Below, piece after piece: positions 8,358-16,563 of a DNA stretch of 64,000 bases (the stretch's first letter is position 1; every line of letters begins with the position of its first letter). The position numbers were made by a program, and so were the translations under genes. Under the pieces are notes generated by a model. It saw only the letters and a list, made by a program, of their open reading frames with translations, was not told the DNA's origin and made no database searches. The DNA comes from an archaeon (GTDB lineage: Archaea > Methanobacteriota_B > Thermococci > Methanofastidiosales > NM3), in the NCBI GenBank assembly GCA_004212155.1, contig RXIG01000004.1:19855-83854 (forward strand), written 5' to 3'.

Positions 8358-9701
8358 ATGAAGCTATTTGGTACCTCAGGCATACGCGGCTTCTACGGGA
8401 CCGAGGTGAATGAGGACCTTGCACTCAACGTTGGCAAGGCGATGGGCACACTCCTTGATGGCCCCGTAACGGTGGGGATGGACAGCAGATCCTCTGGAGA
8501 GGGCCTCAGGCACGCGCTCATCGCGGGTATCATATCACAGGGTAACGACGTCTATGACGTTGGTCTTGCACCAACCCCGACGGTAGGCATCGCGCTTCAA
8601 TCGTTCGGGTGCTGCGCAGGCGCCGTGATCACGGCCTCGCACAATCCGCCCGAGTATAATGGCATCAAAGTATGGGACCAAAAAGGGGTGGCATACCATT
8701 CCCTTGAGGCCGAGATCGAACGCGTCATCGACGAATCGTCGTATGGTCCATCGTCGTGGGATGGCCAGGGTAGAATACTCCTCGAGAGCGCTTCTGAGAT
8801 CCACATGTCGCGCATCGAAGAGACCATATCGCTTGAACATGAATTTCGTGTCGCACTCGATTGTGGCTGCGGAGCCGGCAGCGTCGTCTCACCTTACCTG
8901 CTTGAGAGGATGGGCATGAACGTCGTGTCGCTTAACTGCCAGCCTTCGGGACGGTTTCCTCGTGGGCTGGAACCGAGCTGCGAGAACCTGTCCGCACTCT
9001 CCCATGCTGTTCGCTCCTACGATTGCGATATAGGTATCGCCCACGATGGTGATGCTGACCGCATCGGTGCTGTGGATGAAAATGGTGAATTCATCGACTA
9101 CGATGTGCTCCTTGCCCTCATGGCACGCTATGAATGCGAGCAGTCCTCATCCACGAATCCCGTCATCGTCTCGACGGTCGACAGTTCCCTTTCACTTGAT
9201 ATGTATCTTTCTGACTGCAATGCGTCGGTCTACCGTACGAAGGTGGGCGATGTAGCCCTTGCCCAGGATATCGTCAAGCGCGATGCGGTGTTTGGCGGCG
9301 AGCCAAGCGGCACCTGGATATTCCCCTCCCAGTGGCTAACGCCTGACGGCATTCTGGCGGCCGTTAAGCTTCTTTCTATGAAGGATGACGGATACATGCT
9401 CGCAGATGAGCGAGAAAATGTGCCCTCCTTTTCCACGCTGAGAAAGAAAATCCCCCTCGCACGTATCGATAGGGATCGTTTCAGGTCGCTTTTACTCGAG
9501 GAACTCTCAACCGAGGAGTACGAGTCTCTCCTGACCATCGATGGCATACGCGTCGAGTACGAGGATGCATGGGCCCTTTACCGTTTCTCAGGCACCGAAC
9601 CGCTATTTCGGGTCACTGTCGAAGCCAGATCAGCCGATGAAGCACGCAAGCTGATGGAACGAGCTACCAACCATGTGGAGGGAGTATTACGAAAGCTGTG
9701 A
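8358..9701 (+). CDS. glmM: Phosphohexomutase of the phosphoglucosamine/phosphomannomutase family
   Basis: A 447-residue alpha-D-phosphohexomutase. The N-terminus LFGTSGIRG, the phosphoserine loop TASHNPP with Ser near residue 95, the metal loop DGDADR near 230, the sugar loop GGEPSG near 313, and the phosphate loop FSGTEPLFR near the C-terminus are all intact. It interconverts sugar 6- and 1-phosphates. The next gene, overlapping by four bases (GTGA), is a GlmU-like nucleotidyltransferase/acyltransferase. Glucosamine-6-phosphate to glucosamine-1-phosphate is therefore the most likely reaction, feeding UDP-GlcNAc synthesis. Activity on mannose or glucose phosphates cannot be excluded. A paralogue with a different sugar loop lies at 39.7 kb. 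Confidence 0.85.
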   Translation: MKLFGTSGIRGFYGTEVNEDLALNVGKAMGTLLDGPVTVGMDSRSSGEGLRHALIAGIISQGNDVYDVGLAPTPTVGIALQSFGCCAGAVITASHNPPEYNGIKVWDQKGVAYHSLEAEIERVIDESSYGPSSWDGQGRILLESASEIHMSRIEETISLEHEFRVALDCGCGAGSVVSPYLLERMGMNVVSLNCQPSGRFPRGLEPSCENLSALSHAVRSYDCDIGIAHDGDADRIGAVDENGEFIDYDVLLALMARYECEQSSSTNPVIVSTVDSSLSLDMYLSDCNASVYRTKVGDVALAQDIVKRDAVFGGEPSGTWIFPSQWLTPDGILAAVKLLSMKDDGYMLADERENVPSFSTLRKKIPLARIDRDRFRSLLLEELSTEEYESLLTIDGIRVEYEDAWALYRFSGTEPLFRVTVEARSADEARKLMERATNHVEGVLRKL

Positions 9702-10930
9702 TCTTGCTAGCAGGTCGAGGCGAGCGGTTGCAACCGTTAACGAACACCCGCCCAAAGGGGCTCTTGCCCGTGGGCAACACCCCGCTTATCGACCACATCA
9801 TCGAGGCCGTCTCGCCGTATGTCGATGAGTATGTGTTTGTCGTACACCATCTTGAGGATATGATACGCCAGCACATGCAGGCACGACACCCTGCGCTCTC
9901 TATAACGTATCGCCGCCAGAAGGAGATGAACGGTACTGGTGATGCGCTTAAAAGTGCCGGTCACATCGACGAACCGTTCATATGCATCAACGGTGACATC
10001 TTCATAGAACGCGACTGTATCGATGCCCTGCTATCGGCCCATGCGGATTCTAACCTGTCTGTGGTGACCGTCAAAGAGATGGAAAATGATGGTAGTTTCG
10101 GCAGCGTCATCGTTGAAGGCGGTACATTCAAGGGTATACGTGAAAAGGAACAGTCCCCCTCAGCGCTTGTAAACATCGGTGTCTACCTCTTTACGCCCGA
10201 GATATTCGATGCCCTGTCACGCATTTCCCCATCGCCCCGTGGCGAATATGAGCTCACGGACGCGATATCGCTTATCGGGGAACGGGTAGCGGTGTCGCGC
10301 TATGGCGGCTACTGGAACGATATTGGGTACCCATGGTCGCTCCTTGATGCAAACGAGCATGTCGTCTCAAAACAGGAACGCGCCATCACGGGCACAATCG
10401 AGAACGGCGCAACATGCATCGGCGACGTCGTCGTTGGAGAGGGTTCAGTCGTACGCAGCGGCGCATATATCATCGGCCCCGTACGCATCGGTGACCACTG
10501 CGACATAGGCCCAAACTGTTATGTCCGCCCCTTTACCACGATAGGCGACCACTGCCACGTCGGTAATGCGTCAGAGGTAAAAAACTCAGTGCTCTTTTCC
10601 CATACGAACGTGGCGCACCTCTCATATGTCGGGGACTCGATCATCGGCACCTCCTGCAATCTGGGCGCGGGGACGCTGGTGGCAAATCTGCGCCACAGGA
10701 AGGATGCAATAAAGATGGAGATAAAGGGAAAGCTCGTCTCGTCAGGAAGGCGCAAGCTTGGCGTTGTCATGGGCGATGAGACAAAGACGGGCATCAACGT
10801 CTCGATCTACGAGGGCAGAAAGATAGGTGACCACTGTGGCATTGGCCCCGGAGTGATCGTTGAGAAAAATGTAGATCCTTATACGTTTGTCATCACGAAG
10901 CAGGAAACGGTCACATTTCGGAGAGAATGA
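9698..10930 (+). CDS. Bifunctional GlmU-like sugar-1-phosphate nucleotidyltransferase/acetyltransferase
   Basis: A 410-residue protein. The N-terminal Rossmann-like nucleotidyltransferase domain has the signature LAGRGERLQPLT...RPKGLLPVGN, with substrate loops ending near residue 230. The C-terminal left-handed beta-helix contains hexapeptide repeats (IGDHCDIGPN, VGDSIIGTSCNLGAGTLVAN), as in archaeal GlmU-type enzymes that make UDP-GlcNAc from GlcN-1-P. It overlaps glmM by four bases. Start: GTG at 9698 gives MILLAGRG, but the family usually has a few residues before this. An ATT at 9686, four bases after GGAGG (9677-9681), would give MTKAVILLAGRG and is a serious alternative. The 3' end overlaps the opposing ABC ATPase gene by 20 bp. 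Confidence 0.85.
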   Translation: MILLAGRGERLQPLTNTRPKGLLPVGNTPLIDHIIEAVSPYVDEYVFVVHHLEDMIRQHMQARHPALSITYRRQKEMNGTGDALKSAGHIDEPFICINGDIFIERDCIDALLSAHADSNLSVVTVKEMENDGSFGSVIVEGGTFKGIREKEQSPSALVNIGVYLFTPEIFDALSRISPSPRGEYELTDAISLIGERVAVSRYGGYWNDIGYPWSLLDANEHVVSKQERAITGTIENGATCIGDVVVGEGSVVRSGAYIIGPVRIGDHCDIGPNCYVRPFTTIGDHCHVGNASEVKNSVLFSHTNVAHLSYVGDSIIGTSCNLGAGTLVANLRHRKDAIKMEIKGKLVSSGRRKLGVVMGDETKTGINVSIYEGRKIGDHCGIGPGVIVEKNVDPYTFVITKQETVTFRRE

Positions 10931-11984
10931 GCGTCGAGTTCACATCGGCGTAGACGTCGATCTCCTTTCCCTCGATGTCATGCGTCTTGAACGGGTCGGC
11001 ATCCATGAGTATGCGCTCGCCTATGGCTTCGATGAACAGTCTGTTGACCTTTCCGAAGTATTGCGCATACTTGACCGTTCCTTGGATATGATTGGAATCG
11101 CTTGACTCCTCTTTTAGCTCCAAGTTCTCGGGGCGTATGGCTGCATAGGCCGTCTGTCCCACGGAAAACGAGCTTTTCTTTCCCTCTTCGGCGACGCCAA
11201 CGAACGTGTGTCCTGACTCCGTCTCGAGTTCGATGTAGTCGTCGATGCTCCGGATCGTACCCTTGATGATGTTGCATTCTCCGATGAAGTCTGCGACGAA
11301 CAGATTGTTCGGTACTGAGTAGATCTCGACGGGAGTGCCCACCTGCTGCACGATGCCCTTGTCTATGACGCTGAGCCTGTCGGAGATGGCAAGCGCCTCC
11401 TCCTGGTCATGGGTCACATAGATCGTCGTTATGCCAAGCCGTTTCTGGATGCGTGAGATCTCGTTACGCATCTCGATACGCAGCTTCGCATCGAGGTTGG
11501 AGAGCGGCTCGTCAAGCAACAGTACCTTCGGTTCGATAACAAGCGCGCGTGCAAGTGCGACGCGTTGTTGTTGTCCTCCAGAGAGTTGGTAAGGATACCG
11601 CTCCTCCATGCCCTTCAGGCGCACAAGCTCAAGGATCTCATAGACCTTCTCGTCGATGTCCTTTTTAGCCATCTTGCGTATCTTGAGCCCGTATGAGATG
11701 TTGTCAAAGACAGACATATGAGGCCATAACGCATAGTTTTGGAATACCATGCCCGTTTCCCTGAGATTGGGGGGGATATGGGTCACTTCGAGATCATCGA
11801 AGAAGATCTTGCCATTTTCCGGAACATAGAATCCTGCAACGCATCGGAGCAGTGTCGTCTTGCCACACCCACTTGGACCCAGAAGCGTGAAGAGTTCCCC
11901 GTCCTCTATTTCAATGGAAACGTCATTGACGGCAACTACTTCGGTAAATTTTTTCGTGACATGCTCAAAACGTACTGTAACCAT
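10911..11984 (-). CDS. ABC transporter ATPase of the iron/thiamine/spermidine class
   Basis: A 357-residue ATPase with Walker [10 protein letters not shown] (residues 35-43), Q-loop [13 protein letters not shown], signature [15 protein letters not shown], Walker [13 protein letters not shown] and switch H in THDQEEA. A C-terminal TOBE-type domain (about 240-357) binds regulators or substrates in this class. It matches FbpC/PotA-like ATPases of binding-protein-dependent importers. No permease is adjacent. The nearest partners are the lipoprotein and fused permease at 16.6-19.8 kb, whose operon has no ATPase, so they probably form one importer. It lies downstream of two secreted-protein genes on the same strand, with 127 bp between. 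Confidence 0.92.
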   Translation of the reverse strand: MVTVRFEHVTKKFTEVVAVNDVSIEIEDGELFTLLGPSGCGKTTLLRCVAGFYVPENGKIFFDDLEVTHIPPNLRETGMVFQNYALWPHMSVFDNISYGLKIRKMAKKDIDEKVYEILELVRLKGMEERYPYQLSGGQQQRVALARALVIEPKVLLLDEPLSNLDAKLRIEMRNEISRIQKRLGITTIYVTHDQEEALAISDRLSVIDKGIVQQVGTPVEIYSVPNNLFVADFIGECNIIKGTIRSIDDYIELETESGHTFVGVAEEGKKSSFSVGQTAYAAIRPENLELKEESSDSNHIQGTVKYAQYFGKVNRLFIEAIGERILMDADPFKTHDIEGKEIDVYADVNSTLILSEM

Positions 11985-12111
11985 CTCACTACCCCTGCTG
12001 CTCGGCTGTATCTTCTTTCTGATTTCTGTTTAAAACTTTTTGGTATATTTTTTGTCGCATTCCTTTGTTGGACAAAAGCATATGGCATTGCCACCATCTT
12101 CATCGTCGGTG

Positions 12112-13008
12112 TCAATCGGAGGCCCGTTTTCTCCTATATGCCACCATGCAACAGACGCAGATTGCCGCACCCAGGAGTATCAAGGGCATGGTGCTGGTAT
12201 CGTTACATCCCTCGACCACCATGACCTGTTTACCTATGATCGTTTGTTTGTCAAGAGCCAATAGGACGTGCCACTCGCCTACGTCGTCAAACTCGATGCT
12301 GGTCTCAAGCGGCCGCTCGTACGTATCGCCTTTAGGCGTATGTATGATGAAGTGAAGTGCGTGCGGCGTTTTCCCATGGAGACACCCCCCCTCTATGGGC
12401 ACTGTTGTTCCGCATCGTACTTCCCTTGGTATGTTGATGTAGAGTGGGGCATCGAAGGTGTATGCCTCTATATTATTGGTAATCTCGTTCGTGTCCGCAT
12501 TTCCAGCGTTCTCATCATCGACCAGTGTTGGTTTCGGATGGTCTGGTCCCTTTGACATTGCGCCCGCAGACTCGCTGACATTGATTGTCAGCTTGATCGT
12601 ACCACTTGTCTGGAGATATGATACGGGTGTTGAAGGCGTTTGGTCCATTTCACCGTCCCCATAACACGTAGCTACGAGATAGAGTTCATACGCACCCCCA
12701 TACCCTTCATCAGCTTCTATGGCATATGATATGTCCGAATACCCGCCAGCTTTCACGGAAACGATGGCTGGCTCTATCGATACCCATGATGTCACATCCT
12801 TATACGGGCCAGTCGCCCGGATAGAAAAAAGTGCATCTTCGTTACCGGGATTGTGTATGCTAAACGAGCTAGAGTACGTGAACGGAAATGCATCTATGTC
12901 TATCTCGTGGTTGTTGCCAGAAATGCCGATGCCCATGTCGCAAAGGACAAGGGGCGCGCTCGTGAGAAGAAGCATGACTGCCAGAAGGGGCGCTACCTTA
13001 TTTGCCAT
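12112..13008 (-). CDS. Secreted, C-terminally anchored protein with an Ig-like domain
   Basis: A 298-residue protein of unknown function. It has a signal peptide (PLLAVMLLLTSAPLVLC), an external beta-rich region, a linker, and a C-terminal hydrophobic helix (TMPLILLGAAICVCCMVAY) followed by RRKRASD, giving an outside-facing anchored protein. The segment FSIHNPGNEDALFSIRATG resembles archaeal Ig-like or NEW3-type folds. A second beta-rich section lies near residues 190-265. Start: GGTG lies five bases before the ATG. It sits 29 bp after the secreted protein gene ending at 13038 and is probably cotranscribed with it. The downstream ABC ATPase may share the transcript. Confidence 0.7.
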   Translation of the reverse strand: MANKVAPLLAVMLLLTSAPLVLCDMGIGISGNNHEIDIDAFPFTYSSSFSIHNPGNEDALFSIRATGPYKDVTSWVSIEPAIVSVKAGGYSDISYAIEADEGYGGAYELYLVATCYGDGEMDQTPSTPVSYLQTSGTIKLTINVSESAGAMSKGPDHPKPTLVDDENAGNADTNEITNNIEAYTFDAPLYINIPREVRCGTTVPIEGGCLHGKTPHALHFIIHTPKGDTYERPLETSIEFDDVGEWHVLLALDKQTIIGKQVMVVEGCNDTSTMPLILLGAAICVCCMVAYRRKRASD

Positions 13009-13037
13009 AGGATCACCAAAAATAAAGAAAGGGTAGA

Positions 13038-14069
13038 TCAGGCAGTCGAGCCAGATCCCCTCTCAAACGTGAACGTGCAAGCGCCGGCATATGTTCCGGC
13101 AGGCAAGCACGGTACCGTTGAACCCTGCAGTATGTCAATTGAAAATGAGACCATCGTATCATCGTTGTCCGTGTATCCCGACACCGAAGGGTCGAGCGTA
13201 CACGCTGTCGCATATACGTCCTCAAAGAAAGGTGTCGTGGATTCCGGCACCGGTTGAGGGGTATCATACCCTGCCGCAACGGTACCGCCCGCAGGCGCGG
13301 TCGCTGCCTGTGCGGAGATGTATGATGACGCATCGATCGACGCATCGCCGTTGACGAGGTCCGTTGCCTCAAACGATACGGTGATGTGCGTATTCGCGGT
13401 GATCGTGGGAGTGACGACGATTGGTGTATCAAGCGTCCACACATCTTCCGGCACCAACTCAGACGAACCGAGCGCTACGCTCGCTGGAAGTCCGCTCCAT
13501 TCGATATAATCGTTGACGTCAAAGGTCGTTGTCAGGTCGGCGTTTAAGAGCCCGTAGGAGTCACACACCGTCACTCCTGCCGTCCATGCATTTTGCATCC
13601 CGGAGGGCATGGCCACCTTGTCAAGCGAGAACGCAAACGTTGCCTCGATGACGCTTGGAGCAGTGGCAGCGATGGATGAGTTCGATGGATTTACGTATCC
13701 CGCCGGTTGGCTGGTCCAGTCGCCTGTAGCCTTTGACCATGTAAGCGTGTAGTTGCAGCGCTTGTCGTGTGTACCGGGTTCTATCGTCCCGTTCCCAGAA
13801 AAATAGAGGTCGACGCTCACATATTCTAAGTCCTGCAACCCATTCTTTTCGATAAATGACGCTACGACATAATATTCCCTGTTCACATCGAGGCTTGACT
13901 GGGGCGTGCCCGAGTCGTCCTCGATCACTACCGTTTCGATGGATGGTTCAAAGGCCCCCACCTGCACGGAAGTGGTGACATCGTTCGAATCAGCCATCAT
14001 CGACGGCATTATCATTGCCATCAAGACACATACCATGAGCCCTGTAGCAGCGTATGTCTTTTGATTCAT
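13038..14069 (-). CDS. Secreted beta-rich protein, probably surface exposed
   Basis: A 343-residue protein with a signal peptide (GLMVCVLMAMIMPSMMA) and then an Asp-, Thr- and Ser-rich beta-strand sequence with no catalytic motif that I can see. DVNREYYVVASFIEKNGLQ and VSVDLYFSGNG recall domains of unknown function found in archaeal secreted proteins. NGT and NSS give possible N-glycosylation sites. No C-terminal membrane helix or sorting signal is visible, so it may be released or held by its partner at 12112-13008, which is anchored. GGAGG seven bases before the ATG and a TATA element near 14107-14116 make this the first gene of the leftward unit. Confidence 0.65.
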   Translation of the reverse strand: MNQKTYAATGLMVCVLMAMIMPSMMADSNDVTTSVQVGAFEPSIETVVIEDDSGTPQSSLDVNREYYVVASFIEKNGLQDLEYVSVDLYFSGNGTIEPGTHDKRCNYTLTWSKATGDWTSQPAGYVNPSNSSIAATAPSVIEATFAFSLDKVAMPSGMQNAWTAGVTVCDSYGLLNADLTTTFDVNDYIEWSGLPASVALGSSELVPEDVWTLDTPIVVTPTITANTHITVSFEATDLVNGDASIDASSYISAQAATAPAGGTVAAGYDTPQPVPESTTPFFEDVYATACTLDPSVSGYTDNDDTMVSFSIDILQGSTVPCLPAGTYAGACTFTFERGSGSTA

Positions 14070-14106
14070 AATTATTCCTCCAATGGTGCATGGATTGTAA
14101 TAACTT

Positions 14107-14116
14107 ATTTTATAAT
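14107..14116 (-). promoter_or_regulatory. TATA box of the secreted-protein operon
   Basis: The AT-rich element TATTTTATAA is centred about 43 bp before the ATG at 14069. It predicts a leader of about 17 bases holding the GGAGG site. Confidence 0.4.
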
Positions 14117-14181
14117 AGAATATGATAATATTTTTCTATAACAATGCAAAAATAAAAAAATATCATGTACAAAGTGTGGTC

Positions 14182-14553
14182 ATGAAAAAAGGAGTTCTTC
14201 TCTACGGATTTGGCAAACATGACGCCGAAGACCTTAAAACACAGATCGAACACGTTATTGCATCACCGGTGACGGCATGGGGCGCCCCACCTGACGACGA
14301 GACCGTGTTTCCCATACTCGAAGAGACCGTCGAGGGCCAGTTTGAAGACGCGCCTGATAGGTGTGTGATGTTTGTGGGATTCGAGGGGAGCGAGATACAG
14401 AAAGTGCTGCGCGCCGTCAAGTTTCCCCCGCCAGCGAGACCGCTCTTTTGCTGCCCTACTGAAACGAACGTCACATGGCCATTCTGGGAGCTGATAGAAC
14501 ATCTCAAGGAAGAACGAGAGGAGATAGAAAACAGTCGGGGCCACAGTTGTTAG
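14182..14553 (+). CDS. DUF3783-like small protein
   Basis: A 123-residue protein whose pattern fits DUF3783: a short strand at the start (GVLLYGFG), a region like RCVMFVGFEGSEIQKVLRAVK, and the closing motif CPTETNVTWPFWELIEHLKEER. The family's function is unknown. Start: the frame opens at 14122, but those first 20 codons are AT-rich and lie in the promoter region of the opposite gene. The ATG at 14182 begins MKKGVLLYGFG, as the family does. The 3' end overlaps the opposite small gene by four bases. Confidence 0.65.
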   Translation: MKKGVLLYGFGKHDAEDLKTQIEHVIASPVTAWGAPPDDETVFPILEETVEGQFEDAPDRCVMFVGFEGSEIQKVLRAVKFPPPARPLFCCPTETNVTWPFWELIEHLKEEREEIENSRGHSC

Positions 14554-14798
14554 AGGAGGTATATTTGATACTGCTTGTGTGTGGCACATGGGCTGGCGGG
14601 CACCTCGTCGTATAGTTCCTTTTCGTCTGCCTTGAGCACAAGATACACATGAAGCGTATCGGCGGGTATTCCGTTGCATATGCCCGGCACGCCGCGGGCC
14701 CTCGTTTCGACCATGAACGTCCGGGGATCATCGGTCTCAAGAATGGAATCCGTGGGGTCGAGGTCCAGTGCCTCCCGAAGTGCTTCCTTGCGATTCAT
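14550..14798 (-). CDS. Hypothetical 82-residue protein
   Basis: I do not recognise the family. The protein begins MNRKEALREALDLDPTD with an amphipathic helix and continues with a beta-rich stretch (TLHVYLVLKADEKELYDEV). It has two cysteines and no membrane segment. Start: the ATG at 14798 lies four bases after the stop of the upstream 122-residue gene, with GGAG just before that stop. This is better than the longer frame from 14837, which would overlap that gene. The tight spacing implies the two are cotranscribed. Confidence 0.55.
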   Translation of the reverse strand: MNRKEALREALDLDPTDSILETDDPRTFMVETRARGVPGICNGIPADTLHVYLVLKADEKELYDEVPASPCATHKQYQIYLL

Positions 14799-14802
14799 CG
14801 GT

Positions 14803-15171
14803 TCACTCCGGGTATTTCTTGTCATACGTTTGCGCAAGATCTAGAATGCAGTTGATATGAAGATGCAGGTGTGATACCAGCTCATTGGCTTTATTTTTGT
14901 ATGGAGATTCGTTATCTTCATATAGTGCACGCAGGTGCAGATCGAGCATCTCTGCTATTCTCTCAAATTCTCGCGTGAGTGAAACGTAGGAATGATGAAG
15001 CGTCTTGTCAGTATGTTTCTGCCTGTATTCGCGCTTGAAAAGATTATAAAACGTCTTAATCTTCTCCATCGAAGCTATCCCTGTTTGTGGGGATTTCTTC
15101 TTGTTGACAACTTCGTAGAGCGTTTCAACATCATCCTTTTCAATATTTTCCAAGATCACAGAAAGTTGCAT
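14803..15171 (-). CDS. Hypothetical all-helical 122-residue protein
   Basis: No family recognised. The sequence is highly charged and looks entirely helical: VILENIEKDDVETLYEVV, FERIAEMLDLHLRALYED, and SHLHLHINCILDLAQTY with several His residues. It has no signal or membrane segment, so it is probably cytoplasmic. Start: AGGTG lies five bases before the ATG at 15171, the same context as metG; a GTG at 15177 is less likely. It is the first gene of a two-gene unit with the 82-residue gene. Confidence 0.6.
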   Translation of the reverse strand: MQLSVILENIEKDDVETLYEVVNKKKSPQTGIASMEKIKTFYNLFKREYRQKHTDKTLHHSYVSLTREFERIAEMLDLHLRALYEDNESPYKNKANELVSHLHLHINCILDLAQTYDKKYPE

Positions 15172-15217
15172 TGTCACACCTTGTGAAGCAATAAAAAAAG
15201 AAAAAAGAAAAAACGGA

Positions 15218-16207
15218 TTATTTCTTCATCATCGCGTAGGCAGCACCTACGATTATTATGATGACGACAACGCCAATACCGAGATAGAGCATCGTGTTCG
15301 AACTTTCTTCCTCGGATTCCTGCCCCATCCATGCAAGCGTGTTCTCTAGAAGCGTTCCTCCATCGATGGTGAAGTTCTCCTTTTCAGAAGGTCCGTCCAT
15401 GTTCATGTTCTTGTATGAAGAGAAGATTGCCTCGGCACTCACGACGATCTTTGAAGATTCGTCTGCACCTGCCCTCTCCTCTACAGCCATAAGCACGAAA
15501 GGTCCGTTTGATCCTGCCTCGACACCGGGCGTCTTGAATCCTGTCAGTTGTGCGTCAACTGCGACTGAAGAGTCGCTAGAGGCCGCTATCCAATCAACGT
15601 TGTCAATGCTTTCAGTGTATAGGTTTACCGGATTGCCGTCCTTGACACCATAGAGGAACGTGGGGCCGTGGAACGTTTCATACGCCACTCCCTCCGTAAT
15701 GGGGTGTGCGCTGTTCCAGTTCGAAGCGACAACTCGATAGGCCGCACCATCGTTGTATGCCTCGTCTGGTTCCTCGACACTGTTGTTTTCAAGCATGATA
15801 TGGGATCCCAGCTTTTGCAAGATGGTGTTCGTTGCAGGGATGTAGTCAGCGCCATCAAAATCGCTATCGCCGGCTATCCATACAGCCTTGTTACCGCTGT
15901 CAAACCATGTTTCTAGGGCATTGAGCTCCGCTTCGGAGTATGATACGCCCATCGGTACCGGTATAAGTATCATATCAGCGTCTGACAGTACATCTGCCGT
16001 AATCTCATCAGTGACCACTTCGACGGTATATCCCATCGCTTCCAGTTTCTCTGGCACATTCTCGAAGTCTCCCGCATGACGTGTTTCATGCGCAAGGTCC
16101 AACACGACCTTGTGGGCCTCTGTGCCGTCCTGTGCACTGGCCGAAGCCACCATTGAGAAAAGCAGGGCAAATAATACGAACAAGGATGCCAATCTTTTCA
16201 AGTTCAA
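15218..16207 (-). CDS. Secreted, C-terminally anchored protein with an amidotransferase-like (DUF4350-like) fold
   Basis: A 329-residue protein with a signal peptide (LASLFVLFALLFSMVASASA), an external domain of about 260 residues, and a C-terminal helix (MLYLGIGVVVIIIIVGAAYAMMKK). The domain begins VVLDLAHETRHAGDFENVPEKLEAMGYTVEVV and continues DADMILIPVP...LNALETWFDSGNKAVWIAGDSDF. This alternating strand/helix pattern is that of DUF4350 or class I amidotransferase-like domains. No nucleophilic Cys is present, so a binding role is likelier than catalysis. It starts with TTG at 16207, the only in-frame option, with AGGTG seven bases upstream. It is divergent from the lipoprotein gene. Confidence 0.65.
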   Translation of the reverse strand: MNLKRLASLFVLFALLFSMVASASAQDGTEAHKVVLDLAHETRHAGDFENVPEKLEAMGYTVEVVTDEITADVLSDADMILIPVPMGVSYSEAELNALETWFDSGNKAVWIAGDSDFDGADYIPATNTILQKLGSHIMLENNSVEEPDEAYNDGAAYRVVASNWNSAHPITEGVAYETFHGPTFLYGVKDGNPVNLYTESIDNVDWIAASSDSSVAVDAQLTGFKTPGVEAGSNGPFVLMAVEERAGADESSKIVVSAEAIFSSYKNMNMDGPSEKENFTIDGGTLLENTLAWMGQESEEESSNTMLYLGIGVVVIIIIVGAAYAMMKK

Positions 16208-16398
16208 CTGCTTTCACCTCGTTGAGACATTATTAAAAAATATCCCATGTTACTCTTGATTGAAAGTTATATAAATTTTTCTTCATATCAACGCCATGGC
16301 ATATATTCCCATTCGTGATATATGGTTAGAATTTGTTATTTTTGCTTAAAATATTGTTTATTTTATATACTATCATCCTAGTTCTGAAATACCGATCA

Positions 16399-16432
16399 AA
16401 TGATCATGAAGACCTCTATACACCAATGATCA
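16399..16432. repeat. Direct repeat AATGATCA x2, possible regulator site
   Basis: AATGATCA occurs at 16399-16406 and 16425-16432, 26 bp apart, upstream of TATA-like sequences at 16446-16455 and 16521-16530. The spacing suits an operator or activator site for the downstream importer operon. The 356-bp gap (16208-16563) also has CATATAT/ATATATG at about 16300-16325 and an AT-rich promoter for the opposite gene near 16269-16278. Confidence 0.3.
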
Positions 16433-16520
16433 ACTGAGCCCCCACTATTTAAAGCTTGAACTTTCTTTTCATATTTTGGACTTACTATGGAAAGCGTTCT
16501 CGTGAAAGCTCTACTCCAAA

Positions 16521-16530
16521 AATTATAAAT
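16521..16530 (+). promoter_or_regulatory. TATA box of the importer operon
   Basis: AATTATAAAT is centred 38 bp before the ATG at 16564. It predicts a short leader and excludes the upstream in-frame start codons at 16456 and 16543. Confidence 0.5.
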
Positions 16531-16563
16531 ACTTTACATAAGATGAGAATGTGGTGTTTGCTC

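Noticed and set aside
16208..16563. Longer N-terminus for the binding lipoprotein starting at 16456
   Set aside because: The extra 36 codons lie before the predicted transcript start and would bury the signal peptide and lipobox.
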